Shown here: piece after piece, positions 1-8,630 of the stretch
How the letters are laid out: each line of letters begins with the position of its first letter
Numbering within the stretch: position 1 is the stretch's first letter
NCBI RefSeq assembly: GCF_000314895.2
Contig: NZ_CM001773.1
Location: forward strand, 1,796,513-1,832,845
DNA: 36,333 nucleotides
Source: Providencia sneebia DSM 19967
Lineage (GTDB): Bacteria > Pseudomonadota > Gammaproteobacteria > Enterobacterales > Enterobacteriaceae
Reading direction: 5' to 3'
Made by a program: the position numbers and the translations under genes
Notes under the pieces: model-generated
Databases searched by the model: none
Seen by the model: the letters and a program-made list of their open reading frames with translations, nothing else
Told to the model about the DNA's origin: nothing

Positions 1-1246
1 CCAGAGTCAGTAACAGAATGCTTGAAACCAACCAGAATGGTGAAACGCCTGTTTGTGTCGCTAATACTTGGTTTGCTGCCATCATCATCACGGCGAAACC
101 ACCCGCAGCAAATAAGATGCCAATTACAAATTTGGTCATACTGCTAGGATTCATATTGCGCTTAGCTAAAGATGGCCAGAACCAACTGAAAAGAGGCGCT
201 AATATAATAATGAATAAGGCGTTAATTGATTGGAACCAAATCGTTGGGATTTCAAATGTGCCCATTTGGCGATCTGTATAATCACGCGCAAAAATATTAA
301 ATGAAGTTGGTTTTTGTTCAAACGCCGACCAGAAGAAGGCGGCAGCAACCAGTAAGATTAAGCAAGCGAGAAGGCGTGAGCGCTCACTGCTATTTAAACC
401 GGCAAAGAAGAACATAAATAAGAAGTAGATACCAACACAAGTTGCAATGATATAAGCAGAGCTTTTTGCAATTACAGAGGCATTGAATGGGATGGTGCCG
501 TTATCAATCAAAACTACCAGAATGGCAAGAATAACCATTGCCGCTGTTACCCATTTTCCAACATTTTTACGCTCAACGGTTGGGCGGTTCCAAGTGGAGT
601 CTAATCCAACTTCTTTATCATAGCGACGCATTTGCGGAATTGCATAAAAACGGAAGATAAGCAGGGCGATCAACATACCAATACCGCCAAGACCAAAGCC
701 TAGATGCCAACCGTATTTTTCATGTAATGGACCGATAATTAATGGTGCAATAAATGACCCCATATTTATTCCCATGTAAAATAATGAGAAGCCGCCGTCA
801 CGGCGGGTATCTTCTTTTTTATACAGGGTTCCAACCATTACGGTGATACAGGTTTTAAATAATCCCGTACCTAAAACGATAAGTAATAAGCCGACGAAGA
901 AGAAGGTATTGCTCCAGAAAGCTGACATTGCGATAGATAAATGCCCTAATGCAATAATCAGTGAGCCATACCAAACTGCTCGACGTTGCCCTAACCAGTT
1001 ATCGGCTAACCAACCACCAGGAAGCGAGGTAAGATAAACACCTCCGGCAAAGATCCCCACAATTGCAGATGCTTGTTCTATAGGGAGTCCCATCCCGCCT
1101 TGCAGCAATGCTGCGCTCATAAATAGAATAAGCAGCGGGCGCACACCATAGAAAGAGAACCTTTCCCACATTTCAGTTAGGAAGAGTGAACTCAGTGGGT
1201 ATGGATGCCCAAAAAATGTTTTTGTTTTCGTCGCAGAAGTATTCAT
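1..1246 (-). CDS. POT-family (PTR2) proton-dependent peptide transporter, 3' end cut by window edge
   Basis: This is a proton-coupled di- or tripeptide importer of the inner membrane. The minus strand stays open from the ATG at 1246 to base 1, about 415 codons; family members usually have about 490-500, so the last segments are missing. The N-terminus carries the POT signature TEMWERFSFYG, followed by a run of hydrophobic segments. FYMGINMGSF about a third of the way in matches the second POT motif. The start is supported by a CGGAG Shine-Dalgarno shortly upstream. The glycine-histidine-proline N-terminus (FFGHPYPLSS) resembles PepT-type transporters more than E. coli DtpA, so no dtp symbol is given. 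The start faces a 519-bp intergenic region shared with the mdtG side. Confidence 0.85.
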   Translation of the reverse strand, partial: MNTSATKTKTFFGHPYPLSSLFLTEMWERFSFYGVRPLLILFMSAALLQGGMGLPIEQASAIVGIFAGGVYLTSLPGGWLADNWLGQRRAVWYGSLIIALGHLSIAMSAFWSNTFFFVGLLLIVLGTGLFKTCITVMVGTLYKKEDTRRDGGFSLFYMGINMGSFIAPLIIGPLHEKYGWHLGFGLGGIGMLIALLIFRFYAIPQMRRYDKEVGLDSTWNRPTVERKNVGKWVTAAMVILAILVVLIDNGTIPFNASVIAKSSAYIIATCVGIYFLFMFFFAGLNSSERSRLLACLILLVAAAFFWSAFEQKPTSFNIFARDYTDRQMGTFEIPTIWFQSINALFIIILAPLFSWFWPSLAKRNMNPSSMTKFVIGILFAAGGFAVMMMAANQVLATQTGVSPFWLVSSILLLTL

Positions 1247-1765
1247 CTGTGAACTCCGATAAATTCTCTCTTGAGAGGTTGTGCTTGATAAAACATCTTC
1301 ATAAGTTGAAGGTGTCAAAATTTATAGATATGTTAACCAGAGTCTGTAAACATATTGTTAACATACATTATTATAAAACTGCTAAAAAACAGAATGTATT
1401 TATTGTAAAAGACCTATTTTTAAGGTGAAAAGTCGATATCAATCTCATTTTTCACTATAAGGCAAAGGACAATACAGGAAATCTATTGACAAGAAAAGAT
1501 ATGATTATGATGTCATCATCACTTTTAAAAACATAAGCTTAAGTTATGTTTTTATGATTTATGAATAACTTACTGTAATACCTATAATAAATCAGGGTAA
1601 TTAATAGAATATATCTCTTTATAACTAAAATAGTGCGGAGATAAATTTATTTGCGATAACTTATTTGTTAATCATATTGTGAATAATACTGAAGGTTGTC
1701 ATCAAAATACTATTTTGAGCTTATTTAGCAAAAAAATAAGGTTAGGAATAACATTTGTGGATGTA
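1247..1765. other. Intergenic region, promoter side of the peptide transporter
   Basis: This AT-rich, non-coding 519-bp stretch lies upstream of the leftward peptide transporter and downstream of the end of mdtG. The only structure I noticed is a spaced inverted repeat, TATGTTAAC at 1329-1337 and GTTAACATA at 1357-1365, about 85-120 bp upstream of the transporter start. It could be an operator for an unidentified regulator. I see no convincing gene here. Confidence 0.4.
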
Positions 1766-2992
1766 TTAATCAGATGGGGGATTTTTCCGGCTATCTACGG
1801 ATTGGCTTTTAATCATATACCATGAATAGATGAAATTTATTAACACGAGTGCAGCGGTAAAGAAAAATACTGCCCTGAAGCCGTAAGTTGCTGCAACAAA
1901 TGAGCCCATTAAAGGACCTGTTACGTTACCTACATCGCGTAATGCCTGATTGTAGCTAAATATTCGACCTGTCACTTGATGGGAGATGTTGTAAATAATT
2001 AAGGTTTGAACGGCGGGGAGTAAAGCTGCATTAAGTGCCCCAAGTAAAAAACGCAGCGCACCAAGCTCCCAATAGTTGCTGACTAATCCCATAGGAAACA
2101 GTACGAAAATTGAGGTTGCTAAAACACCAAGAAGAACCTTTTCTGGTCCAATTCTATCACTGAGTTTACCCAACCGTGGGGCGCTAATGAGTGCAGCAAC
2201 GCCTGGAATAGAAGCAATTACACCACTAATAAAAGCAAGGTTTTCAAGTGAGCCGGATAAATCACGAACATAGAGCGTTATAATCGGGTTAATTGAACCC
2301 ATAGCGGCTTGAATAATCATGGTGGTAAAAAATAGGCTAATGACCAATTTTTTATTTTTGAGCGAAGCGAATACTTGTTTGTTGTTTAGTGCATCTTTGC
2401 GAGAAACAGGCGTGAAACGTTCTCGAACATAAAAAAGTGTGACGAAAAAACAGATAAATAGTACTGTAGCTGTAATAAAAAAGACAGGACGTAATCCATA
2501 TTGATCTGCAAGAAACCCGCCAATAAGTGGTCCAATTAAAGCACCACTCACCGCGCCAGTTGCCAGCACCCCCATTGCCCAACCACTTTTTTTCACGGGA
2601 ATTTGCGTGGCAATTAGGGCATTGGCATTGGGGACAAATCCGCCAAGTAGCCCAAGTAATGCTCTAAGGGCAAGAAGTTGCCAAATATTTTGGGCAAAAC
2701 CAATTAGTACCATGACGATTGCCATTCCTAATGCTGAACGTAATAGCATTAGTTTTCGGCCTTTTCGGTCAGATAAGCGCCCCCAAAATGGGGCGGCAAT
2801 AGCAGAAAAAAGAAATGTGATACTGAAAACGGCACCTGTCCATAAATTTAATGAACTGTGATCTTTTATGCCCAATTCCTCAATATAAAGCGGTAAAAAG
2901 GGCATAATCAGGCTAAATGCTGCTCCCGTTAAAAAACAGCCAAACCAAACAACATAAAGGTTACGTTTCCAATAACGATTTCTGCTTAACAT
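1766..2992 (-). CDS. mdtG: Multidrug efflux MFS transporter MdtG
   Basis: A drug:proton antiporter of the major facilitator superfamily. The 408 residues form about 12 membrane segments. The sequence follows E. coli MdtG (YceE, also 408 aa) almost throughout: the N-terminal block [11 protein letters not shown], the motif-A-like loop [13 protein letters not shown] after the second segment, and [20 protein letters not shown] in the middle. E. coli MdtG gives fosfomycin and deoxycholate resistance when overexpressed. The ATG is preceded by AAGGAGCCT, a good ribosome binding site. The gene lies 24 bp downstream of lpxL on the same strand, so the two are probably cotranscribed, as in E. coli. Confidence 0.95.
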   Translation of the reverse strand: MLSRNRYWKRNLYVVWFGCFLTGAAFSLIMPFLPLYIEELGIKDHSSLNLWTGAVFSITFLFSAIAAPFWGRLSDRKGRKLMLLRSALGMAIVMVLIGFAQNIWQLLALRALLGLLGGFVPNANALIATQIPVKKSGWAMGVLATGAVSGALIGPLIGGFLADQYGLRPVFFITATVLFICFFVTLFYVRERFTPVSRKDALNNKQVFASLKNKKLVISLFFTTMIIQAAMGSINPIITLYVRDLSGSLENLAFISGVIASIPGVAALISAPRLGKLSDRIGPEKVLLGVLATSIFVLFPMGLVSNYWELGALRFLLGALNAALLPAVQTLIIYNISHQVTGRIFSYNQALRDVGNVTGPLMGSFVAATYGFRAVFFFTAALVLINFIYSWYMIKSQSVDSRKNPPSD

Positions 2993-3016
2993 AGGCTCCT
3001 TATTGATTTATCAGCC

Positions 3017-3961
3017 TTAATGGTGAATTTTATCTAAGTCACCATATAAAGAGGGTGCTCCTTGCGGGCGGGTTTTAAATCGGCGATGAAGCCACATATA
3101 TTGTTCTGGTGCTAATAAGATAGCTTGTTCAATGATTTGATTCATTTTTGTGGCAACGGCGACTTCATCGTCAAGAGGAAAATCATCCACAGCAGGTTGT
3201 ATAATTAATTCGTACCCTTTGCCATGAGGTAAACGGCGAGGAACAAAAGGAACCACTAAAGGTGTGGCAAGGCGTAATAAAATTGCTGAACCATTTGTCG
3301 TGGCGGCTTGTTCTACTGCAAATAGTGGTGCGAATGAACTATTCCGCGGACCATAATCATGATCAGGTGCATACCAAAGTATTTCGCCTTGTTTTAATGA
3401 GCGAACCATATTTTTAACATCTTTACGATCCAACATGTATTTGTTCGAACGTAAACGACCACGCGTTTGTAACCAATCGATTAATTCATTGTCGTTGGGA
3501 CGATAAACACCAATGCCGGGATTAAGCATGCCAAAGATACGTGCGCCAAGTTCTAGTGTAAGAAAGTGAATACCGAGAACAATAATGCCGCGTCCTGTTT
3601 CTTGAGCGGCAATCATATTTTCTCTTCCTTCTATTTTAAACCAGCGGCGAATTCGCCATTCAGGCCAAAACCATGCCATGCCAGTTTCAAAAATTCCCAT
3701 ACCAACAGATTCTGCATTTTCATTAATATAACGCTGGCGCTCTTGTAAACTCATTTCTGGGAAACAGAGTTCTAAGTTTCTATCGGCTATTTGAGTACGT
3801 TTTTTTAGTAAATGTTTAGAAAGGCGACCTAAACGCGTTCCCAACCAGTAAATGACGGGATAAGGCAAGAGAACAAGAATATACAAAAAACCAATGCCAA
3901 GCCAAACTAGCCAGTAACGAGGATGCAATAAACGTTTATTAAATGTTGGCGTGTGTATCAT
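3017..3961 (-). CDS. lpxL: Kdo2-lipid IVA lauroyltransferase LpxL (HtrB)
   Basis: Adds the secondary lauroyl chain during lipid A synthesis, at the cytoplasmic face of the inner membrane. The 314-residue protein has an N-terminal membrane anchor (about residues 15-40, ending in PYPVIYWLG). The acyltransferase HX4E motif is visible as HFLTLE, followed by the family blocks GVYRPNDN and LDRKD, then [11 protein letters not shown]. The C-terminus [14 protein letters not shown] is typical. Similarity to E. coli LpxL is high; the cold-specific paralogue LpxP is the alternative, but the mdtG neighbour supports lpxL. The ribosome binding site is weak (GGAAAATA before the ATG). Confidence 0.93.
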   Translation of the reverse strand: MIHTPTFNKRLLHPRYWLVWLGIGFLYILVLLPYPVIYWLGTRLGRLSKHLLKKRTQIADRNLELCFPEMSLQERQRYINENAESVGMGIFETGMAWFWPEWRIRRWFKIEGRENMIAAQETGRGIIVLGIHFLTLELGARIFGMLNPGIGVYRPNDNELIDWLQTRGRLRSNKYMLDRKDVKNMVRSLKQGEILWYAPDHDYGPRNSSFAPLFAVEQAATTNGSAILLRLATPLVVPFVPRRLPHGKGYELIIQPAVDDFPLDDEVAVATKMNQIIEQAILLAPEQYMWLHRRFKTRPQGAPSLYGDLDKIHH

Positions 3962-4136
3962 TATTTTCCAATAATCAGGTTAGTTATTCGGAGCCGCCGG
4001 GCTGTTATATTGTTATGGCAACGGCTGATAATATATCTATTGATAGAATGAATTTGAATCGTTATCTATCTATTTTTATTTGATTTAAAAAACAAAATAG
4101 ATTGAGTTTCCAATAATATTAGCATGATAGCAGATA

Positions 4137-4733
4137 TCATTCATTTGTAAGTTGAGCTGTTTGGATGGTGCTAACTAACTCAGCAAGGTTTTTTACTGCC
4201 ATTTTTTCCATTACACGAGCTCGATGAACTTCAACTGTTCTTACTGAAACACATGCAACATCAGCAATTTCTCGGTTAATTAAACCTTGCAATACATAAT
4301 GGCAAATCGTTTTTTCTCGAGATGTTAACGTGTTATAGCGCTGACGTATAAGATAGTGCTGTGTCGCTTTTTGGGTTTGTTTTTGAGCTTGTTCGAGGGT
4401 ATTAGCGAGTAATTGGCTATCAATAGGTTTTTGTAAAAAATCAACAGCACCTAATTTGACTTGTTCAACAGCCATAGGAATATCACCATGGCCGGATAAA
4501 AAAATGACAGCTAATGTACTTTGCTGCTCTCTAAGATAGTGATGCACTTGGCGTCCATCTAATTTTGGCATTCTCATATCAAGGAGAACAACACCTTCTT
4601 GAAAGAGATCGGCTTGTTGAATGAATAGTTCGCTATCATTCCATACTGTTACGGAATAACCGAGCGCTTCGAGTAAAAACTGACAAGCATCGGTGACATC
4701 TTTGTCATCATCAACTAAATGTATGCCAAGCAT
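4137..4733 (-). CDS. ttrR: Tetrathionate response regulator TtrR
   Basis: DNA-binding response regulator of the TtrSR two-component system, which activates ttrBCA when tetrathionate is present. The 198 residues split into a receiver domain (about 1-120) and a LuxR/FixJ-type helix-turn-helix (about 135-190). The acidic pocket is DDD at residues 8-10. The phospho-acceptor is Asp52 in LLDMRMPKLDG, and the conserved Lys is residue 102 in LQKPID. The HTH contains LTSREKTICHYVLQGLINRE and VSVRTVEVHRARVMEKM. The gene follows ttrS on the same strand with a 116-bp gap. A GGAG motif precedes the ATG. Confidence 0.93.
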   Translation of the reverse strand: MLGIHLVDDDKDVTDACQFLLEALGYSVTVWNDSELFIQQADLFQEGVVLLDMRMPKLDGRQVHHYLREQQSTLAVIFLSGHGDIPMAVEQVKLGAVDFLQKPIDSQLLANTLEQAQKQTQKATQHYLIRQRYNTLTSREKTICHYVLQGLINREIADVACVSVRTVEVHRARVMEKMAVKNLAELVSTIQTAQLTNE

Positions 4734-4849
4734 AAATCATCGCTCCATTGATTCAATCGCATAAATGTGTGAATAGACCTCTATCATGGCATATTAACAA
4801 CAGGAATGTTATTCAGGGATAGATAACCTTATCCTGCTGTTTTTATCTC

Positions 4850-6598
4850 TTAATGGTCTTGATAGGGGAAAATCAACGTGACTTTTAACCCTTTGATGCC
4901 TCGTTCATTATCACTATTTTCAATATGAATATCACCACCTTGGCTTTGAATTAGGCGTTGGCAAATCACCAGTCCTAGCCCAAGCCCATCATTTTTCGTT
5001 GTAGAAAAAGGCATAAAACCTTGCGTGATTTGGTCGTTATTCATACCGCCAGCATCGTCTTGCAATGTTAATAAAAAGCGCTCAGGGGCAAAGTGAAAAT
5101 CAAAATGGAGTGTTTCTGCGCCAGCTTGCAAACTATTACTGATAAGATTGGATAACAGCTGGTCGAGAAGAGTCTCAGGCAGTTGTAATATGACATCTTC
5201 TTGATTTGGTAAAATCAATTTTGCTTGAGGATAATGCTGAGAAACTCGCAGGAGCTGCCAAATATGTTGGATAGTTGTTTGAACTGATTGTGGTTTCAAG
5301 GGTAATGCGGCTTCGTTATGCGGTTTTCCTGCCCATAAACGCAAGTTACGAATAATATCAGCCCCTCTTTGCGCTTGATTATCTATTTTCTGTAAGACAT
5401 TCATTAATGCATGTTCTTCTGGATCTTTTTTAAGCCGTAAAATACAACCTTGAGCATAGTGGCGAATGGCAGATAAAGGTTGATTTAGTTCATGAGCAAA
5501 ACCAGAGGACATCTCACCTAATATATTAAGCCGTTGAGCCTTTTCTAAATTGGCTTCTTGTTGACGTAAACGATTATGCGCTTCTTCTAATTGCTTGCTG
5601 CGTCTACGCACTAAAAAAGCGATCCAAATATGATTGATGCCTAATAGAATAATAATAAGGGCAATAATACTTAAGGTAATTTGATGTTGGATAACCCAGC
5701 TGACAATATCCTGCCAAATTTGTCGTTGTTGAGGATGTTGGTTAACGTCACGCAATAGGCTTTCAACTTGGTTTGCAGAGGCAGGCGCACCCCAACGCAG
5801 CCCTGATTTATCAGAAGATAACAATGTTTTTGTGACTTTATCGACTAAGTTATCAGGAACATTATTCAGTGCAGCAAATGACCAGTTTGGATAGAGTTCG
5901 GTACTGGTTTGGCAAGGAAGTGAGCTATTACGCTTAATTAATGGTCGGAAGATTTTTTTATCTATAAGCCCTTCATTATCCATATTTTCAAGTAAACAAA
6001 CGGGAACAATGACAGCGGAAAGCGAATTATCACGTAATGCGTAGAGAAGGGCATCTGCTGGAAAGCCGAGAAATTGCATCTGAAAGTCTTTATCTGCGTC
6101 ATAGCCCATATCTTTTAGCACTTTATAGCCTAATAAATATCCACCAAAAGCATCAGGTGAAATAGCACCAACTTTTTTACCAATCAGGTCTGCTGCATCA
6201 GAAATAGGGGTATCTGCACGTACTAAAATTAAGCTGCCTATGACATTTCTTGTGGCGCTATCTGGCTCAACTGATGAGCGTAAAGAGAGTAACCAACGCA
6301 AATGGTAACGGCTATCTAATTGAATAAATTGTGCTGGATTAGTGAGTAAAAAATCGACTTTATTTTCTGCTACTGCATTTCGCATCTCATCAAGATTGAG
6401 TGGTTTTAAGACGAAATGTTCATTAGGAATAGCTTCATTAAGCGCTTGAGTAAGAATTTGCCAATGAGATTGTGTTGAGTGAGTTCCCCGTAATGCCAAT
6501 ACACCGATTGTCCACTGTGATGCAAGAGTGGGCATTGACCATAAAATAATGATGGCGACCAGTAAATAATGTAAATACCACGATAATTTTCTCAGCAT
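4850..6598 (-). CDS. ttrS: Tetrathionate sensor histidine kinase TtrS
   Basis: Membrane sensor kinase for tetrathionate. Visible order over 582 residues: a signal or anchor segment (about 8-26), a PhnD-like periplasmic binding-protein domain (about 30-285), one membrane helix (about 305-330, rich in Ile and Leu), a short coiled coil, then the kinase core. The phosphorylated His lies in SSGFAHELNQPLSAIRHYAQ near residue 370. The N box (LLSNLISNSLQAG), G1 box (DDAGGM) and G2 box (GLGLGLVIC) follow in order. The fusion of a periplasmic binding domain to the kinase is typical of TtrS and explains direct ligand sensing. No strong ribosome binding site precedes the ATG. The gene is divergent from ttrB. 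Confidence 0.93.
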   Translation of the reverse strand: MLRKLSWYLHYLLVAIIILWSMPTLASQWTIGVLALRGTHSTQSHWQILTQALNEAIPNEHFVLKPLNLDEMRNAVAENKVDFLLTNPAQFIQLDSRYHLRWLLSLRSSVEPDSATRNVIGSLILVRADTPISDAADLIGKKVGAISPDAFGGYLLGYKVLKDMGYDADKDFQMQFLGFPADALLYALRDNSLSAVIVPVCLLENMDNEGLIDKKIFRPLIKRNSSLPCQTSTELYPNWSFAALNNVPDNLVDKVTKTLLSSDKSGLRWGAPASANQVESLLRDVNQHPQQRQIWQDIVSWVIQHQITLSIIALIIILLGINHIWIAFLVRRRSKQLEEAHNRLRQQEANLEKAQRLNILGEMSSGFAHELNQPLSAIRHYAQGCILRLKKDPEEHALMNVLQKIDNQAQRGADIIRNLRLWAGKPHNEAALPLKPQSVQTTIQHIWQLLRVSQHYPQAKLILPNQEDVILQLPETLLDQLLSNLISNSLQAGAETLHFDFHFAPERFLLTLQDDAGGMNNDQITQGFMPFSTTKNDGLGLGLVICQRLIQSQGGDIHIENSDNERGIKGLKVTLIFPYQDH

Positions 6599-6864
6599 AT
6601 TTGGGTTATTCGTTGCGTTAGATCAAGTTAGCTATGGGTATGTGGTAAACCACAATAGGGGCATCTTACTCATCTTCTTACAATACCTTCCATAAAGAAT
6701 ACGTTAATTAGCGATATATCTAATAAAGATAACTTACCGATTTTTAAGAAAAAGAAGCGTTAATTTGTTCTTAACAATAAACACGAATAAGTCAGTAAAA
6801 AATTAAAGTGAGTTTGAATTTTATCGTCTATTTATAGATTAGCAATGTAATACTGGAGCCAATT
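6599..6864. promoter_or_regulatory. Divergent ttrS / ttrBCA control region
   Basis: This 266-bp region separates the sensor gene from the reductase operon and should hold both promoters. It contains a perfect 14-bp palindrome at 6641-6654. It also contains an FNR-like sequence at 6613-6626 (TTGCG-N4-ATCAA, 8 of 10 matches to TTGAT-N4-ATCAA). Anaerobic FNR control and TtrR activation are established for Salmonella ttrBCA; that these exact sites are used here is inference. The FNR-like site lies only 15 bp from ttrS and about 240 bp from ttrB, which makes its role in ttrB expression uncertain. Confidence 0.5.
6641..6654. promoter_or_regulatory. 14-bp perfect palindrome, candidate TtrR operator
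   Basis: TGTGGT-AA-ACCACA is a perfect inverted repeat in the ttrS-ttrB intergenic region, 43 bp from the ttrS start. Response regulators of the FixJ/NarL type bind such short inverted repeats, so it is a candidate TtrR site. Assignment rests on position and symmetry only. Confidence 0.4.
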
Positions 6865-7602
6865 ATGGATCTGAGTAAACGAAAATTTCTACAGCAGCTA
6901 GGTGTGGTGACAGCAGGTGCGTCATTGATGCCGATTGCGGAGGCAGGGATCCACTTTGCACCAACGCGTCGTGAAGGTGATCCTGAAAAGCGTTATGGGA
7001 TGTTAATTGACCTACGTCGATGCATTGGATGTCAATCTTGTACAGTAAGTTGTTCAGTTGAGAACCAAACGCCACAAGGGCAATTTCGTACAACGGTAAA
7101 CCAATATCAAGTTTCATTAAAAGGAGACGAGGGTTTTACTAACGTCTTACTTCCTCGTTTATGTAATCACTGTGATAACCCGCCTTGTGTGCCTGTTTGC
7201 CCTGTGCAAGCAACCTTTCAACGGGAAGATGGCATTGTTGTTATTGATAATGAACGTTGTGTTGGTTGTGCCTATTGTGTTCAAGCATGCCCTTATGATG
7301 CACGCTTTATTAACCACGCAACTCAAACTGCCGATAAGTGCACTTTCTGCGCCCACCGTTTAGAAGTGGGATTATTGCCTGCTTGTGTTGAATCTTGCGT
7401 TGGTGGTGCGCGTATTATTGGCGATTTAAAAGATCCAAACAGTACTATTCGTAAAATGCTGACTGAACACGAAGCTGAAATTAAAGTCCTTAAGCCAGAA
7501 AATGGCACATTACCACAGGTATTTTACTTAGGGTTAGATGATGCCTTTGTACAACCTTTAGTGGGTAAAGGGCAGCCCGCATTATGGCAGGAGGTGTTCT
7601 AA
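6865..7602 (+). CDS. ttrB: Tetrathionate reductase iron-sulfur subunit TtrB
   Basis: Electron-transfer subunit carrying four [4Fe-4S] clusters, passing electrons from TtrC to TtrA on the periplasmic side. Its 245 residues include four cysteine clusters of the DMSO-reductase B type: CIGCQSCTVSC, CNHCDNPPCVPVCP, CVGCAYCVQACP and CTFC...CVESC. The N-terminus is a Tat signal, but the motif is SKRKFLQ, with Lys replacing the first of the twin arginines. A Lys-Arg pair at this place is also known from Salmonella TtrB, so it is a conserved oddity rather than an error. TGGAGCC precedes the ATG. This is the first gene of ttrBCA and shares one base with ttrC. Confidence 0.96.
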   Translation: MDLSKRKFLQQLGVVTAGASLMPIAEAGIHFAPTRREGDPEKRYGMLIDLRRCIGCQSCTVSCSVENQTPQGQFRTTVNQYQVSLKGDEGFTNVLLPRLCNHCDNPPCVPVCPVQATFQREDGIVVIDNERCVGCAYCVQACPYDARFINHATQTADKCTFCAHRLEVGLLPACVESCVGGARIIGDLKDPNSTIRKMLTEHEAEIKVLKPENGTLPQVFYLGLDDAFVQPLVGKGQPALWQEVF

Positions 7603-8630
7603 TGAATGAACAAGTCACCAATATCGCTGAATTGATGGCGCAACCACAAGAATTTTTCTGGTTGCCTTGGGCTGTTCAATATTTCTTTTTTATCGGCATT
7701 GCGGCATGTGCTGTGCTGTATGCCTGTTACCTACATTGGCAAGCTAAACAAGACAATGAACGTTTAGAAATGATCGCTGTATTTATGACTATCACGATGG
7801 GGATCACTGCACCATTAGCACTCACTGCGGATCTTCATCAAACTGCGCGTGTTTGGCATTTTTATGCATACCCAACATTGTGGTCATGGATGTGGTGGGG
7901 TTCAGTTTTGTTACCCTTATTTACCACATTTACGGGGCTTTATTTTGTCGCATTGTTGGTTAAATTGATTTGGAAAAGAACATTTAAAGCGACGCGTTGG
8001 ATAGCGTTATTATCTGCAATATCAGCACTTGGATTATTACTTTATACCGGACGAGAAGCTTCTGTATTACTTGCTAGACCTATTTGGTATAGCTGGTGGA
8101 TACCTATTTTAATGTTTTTAAGTGCGATGCAAGCTGTTCCGGCTTTAATCAATTTAGGTGCTCGCCGCGAACTTCAATATCAGCAACGTTTAGCACGTTT
8201 TCAAACAGTCACTTTATTGCTCTTTGCTGTCTGTTTCGCACTTTGGTTATCTGGCGATACGATTTCAGGAAATGCGGTTCGTCATCAATTAGATATAGCA
8301 AGTCCTGGCTGGTGGATGCTTTTAGGAATTTGTGCACTTTGGGGCGTGTCTTTATTTATGTCATTGAATAACCTGATAACAACTCGTTCACTAGCTTATA
8401 TCACACTATTAGCACTATTTTCTATGGCACTGACTTGGAGTTTGCGTTGGGTCTTTTTGATGGAAGTTCAAGCTGTACCAAAATATAACATAATTATGAA
8501 TCCATATTATTTCCCACTTGGCACTGATGGGCTGTTAGCCTTATTAGGCACATTCGGTTTATGGATTGCATTGACAATTATTATTCGTGAAAGTGTTCGT
8601 TGGTTTGTAAGGAGAGTGCACCATGGCTAA
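7602..8630 (+). CDS. ttrC: Tetrathionate reductase membrane subunit TtrC (NrfD family)
   Basis: Integral membrane quinol-oxidising subunit of the NrfD/PsrC family that anchors TtrAB and feeds it electrons from menaquinol. About 342 residues form eight or nine hydrophobic helices. The start chosen is the ATG at 7602, overlapping the ttrB stop as TAATG, with a near-perfect AGGAGGT at 7589-7595. An in-frame ATG at 7584 would place the ribosome binding site inside the coding region. The resulting length is close to the Salmonella protein (about 340 aa). The 3' end overlaps ttrA by 8 bp, so all three subunits are translationally coupled. Confidence 0.94.
   Translation: MNEQVTNIAELMAQPQEFFWLPWAVQYFFFIGIAACAVLYACYLHWQAKQDNERLEMIAVFMTITMGITAPLALTADLHQTARVWHFYAYPTLWSWMWWGSVLLPLFTTFTGLYFVALLVKLIWKRTFKATRWIALLSAISALGLLLYTGREASVLLARPIWYSWWIPILMFLSAMQAVPALINLGARRELQYQQRLARFQTVTLLLFAVCFALWLSGDTISGNAVRHQLDIASPGWWMLLGICALWGVSLFMSLNNLITTRSLAYITLLALFSMALTWSLRWVFLMEVQAVPKYNIIMNPYYFPLGTDGLLALLGTFGLWIALTIIIRESVRWFVRRVHHG

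Noticed and set aside
1186..1428. 80-codon plus-strand frame over the start of the peptide transporter
   Set aside because: It lies antisense to the transporter N-terminus and its promoter region, has no ribosome site and no recognisable composition.
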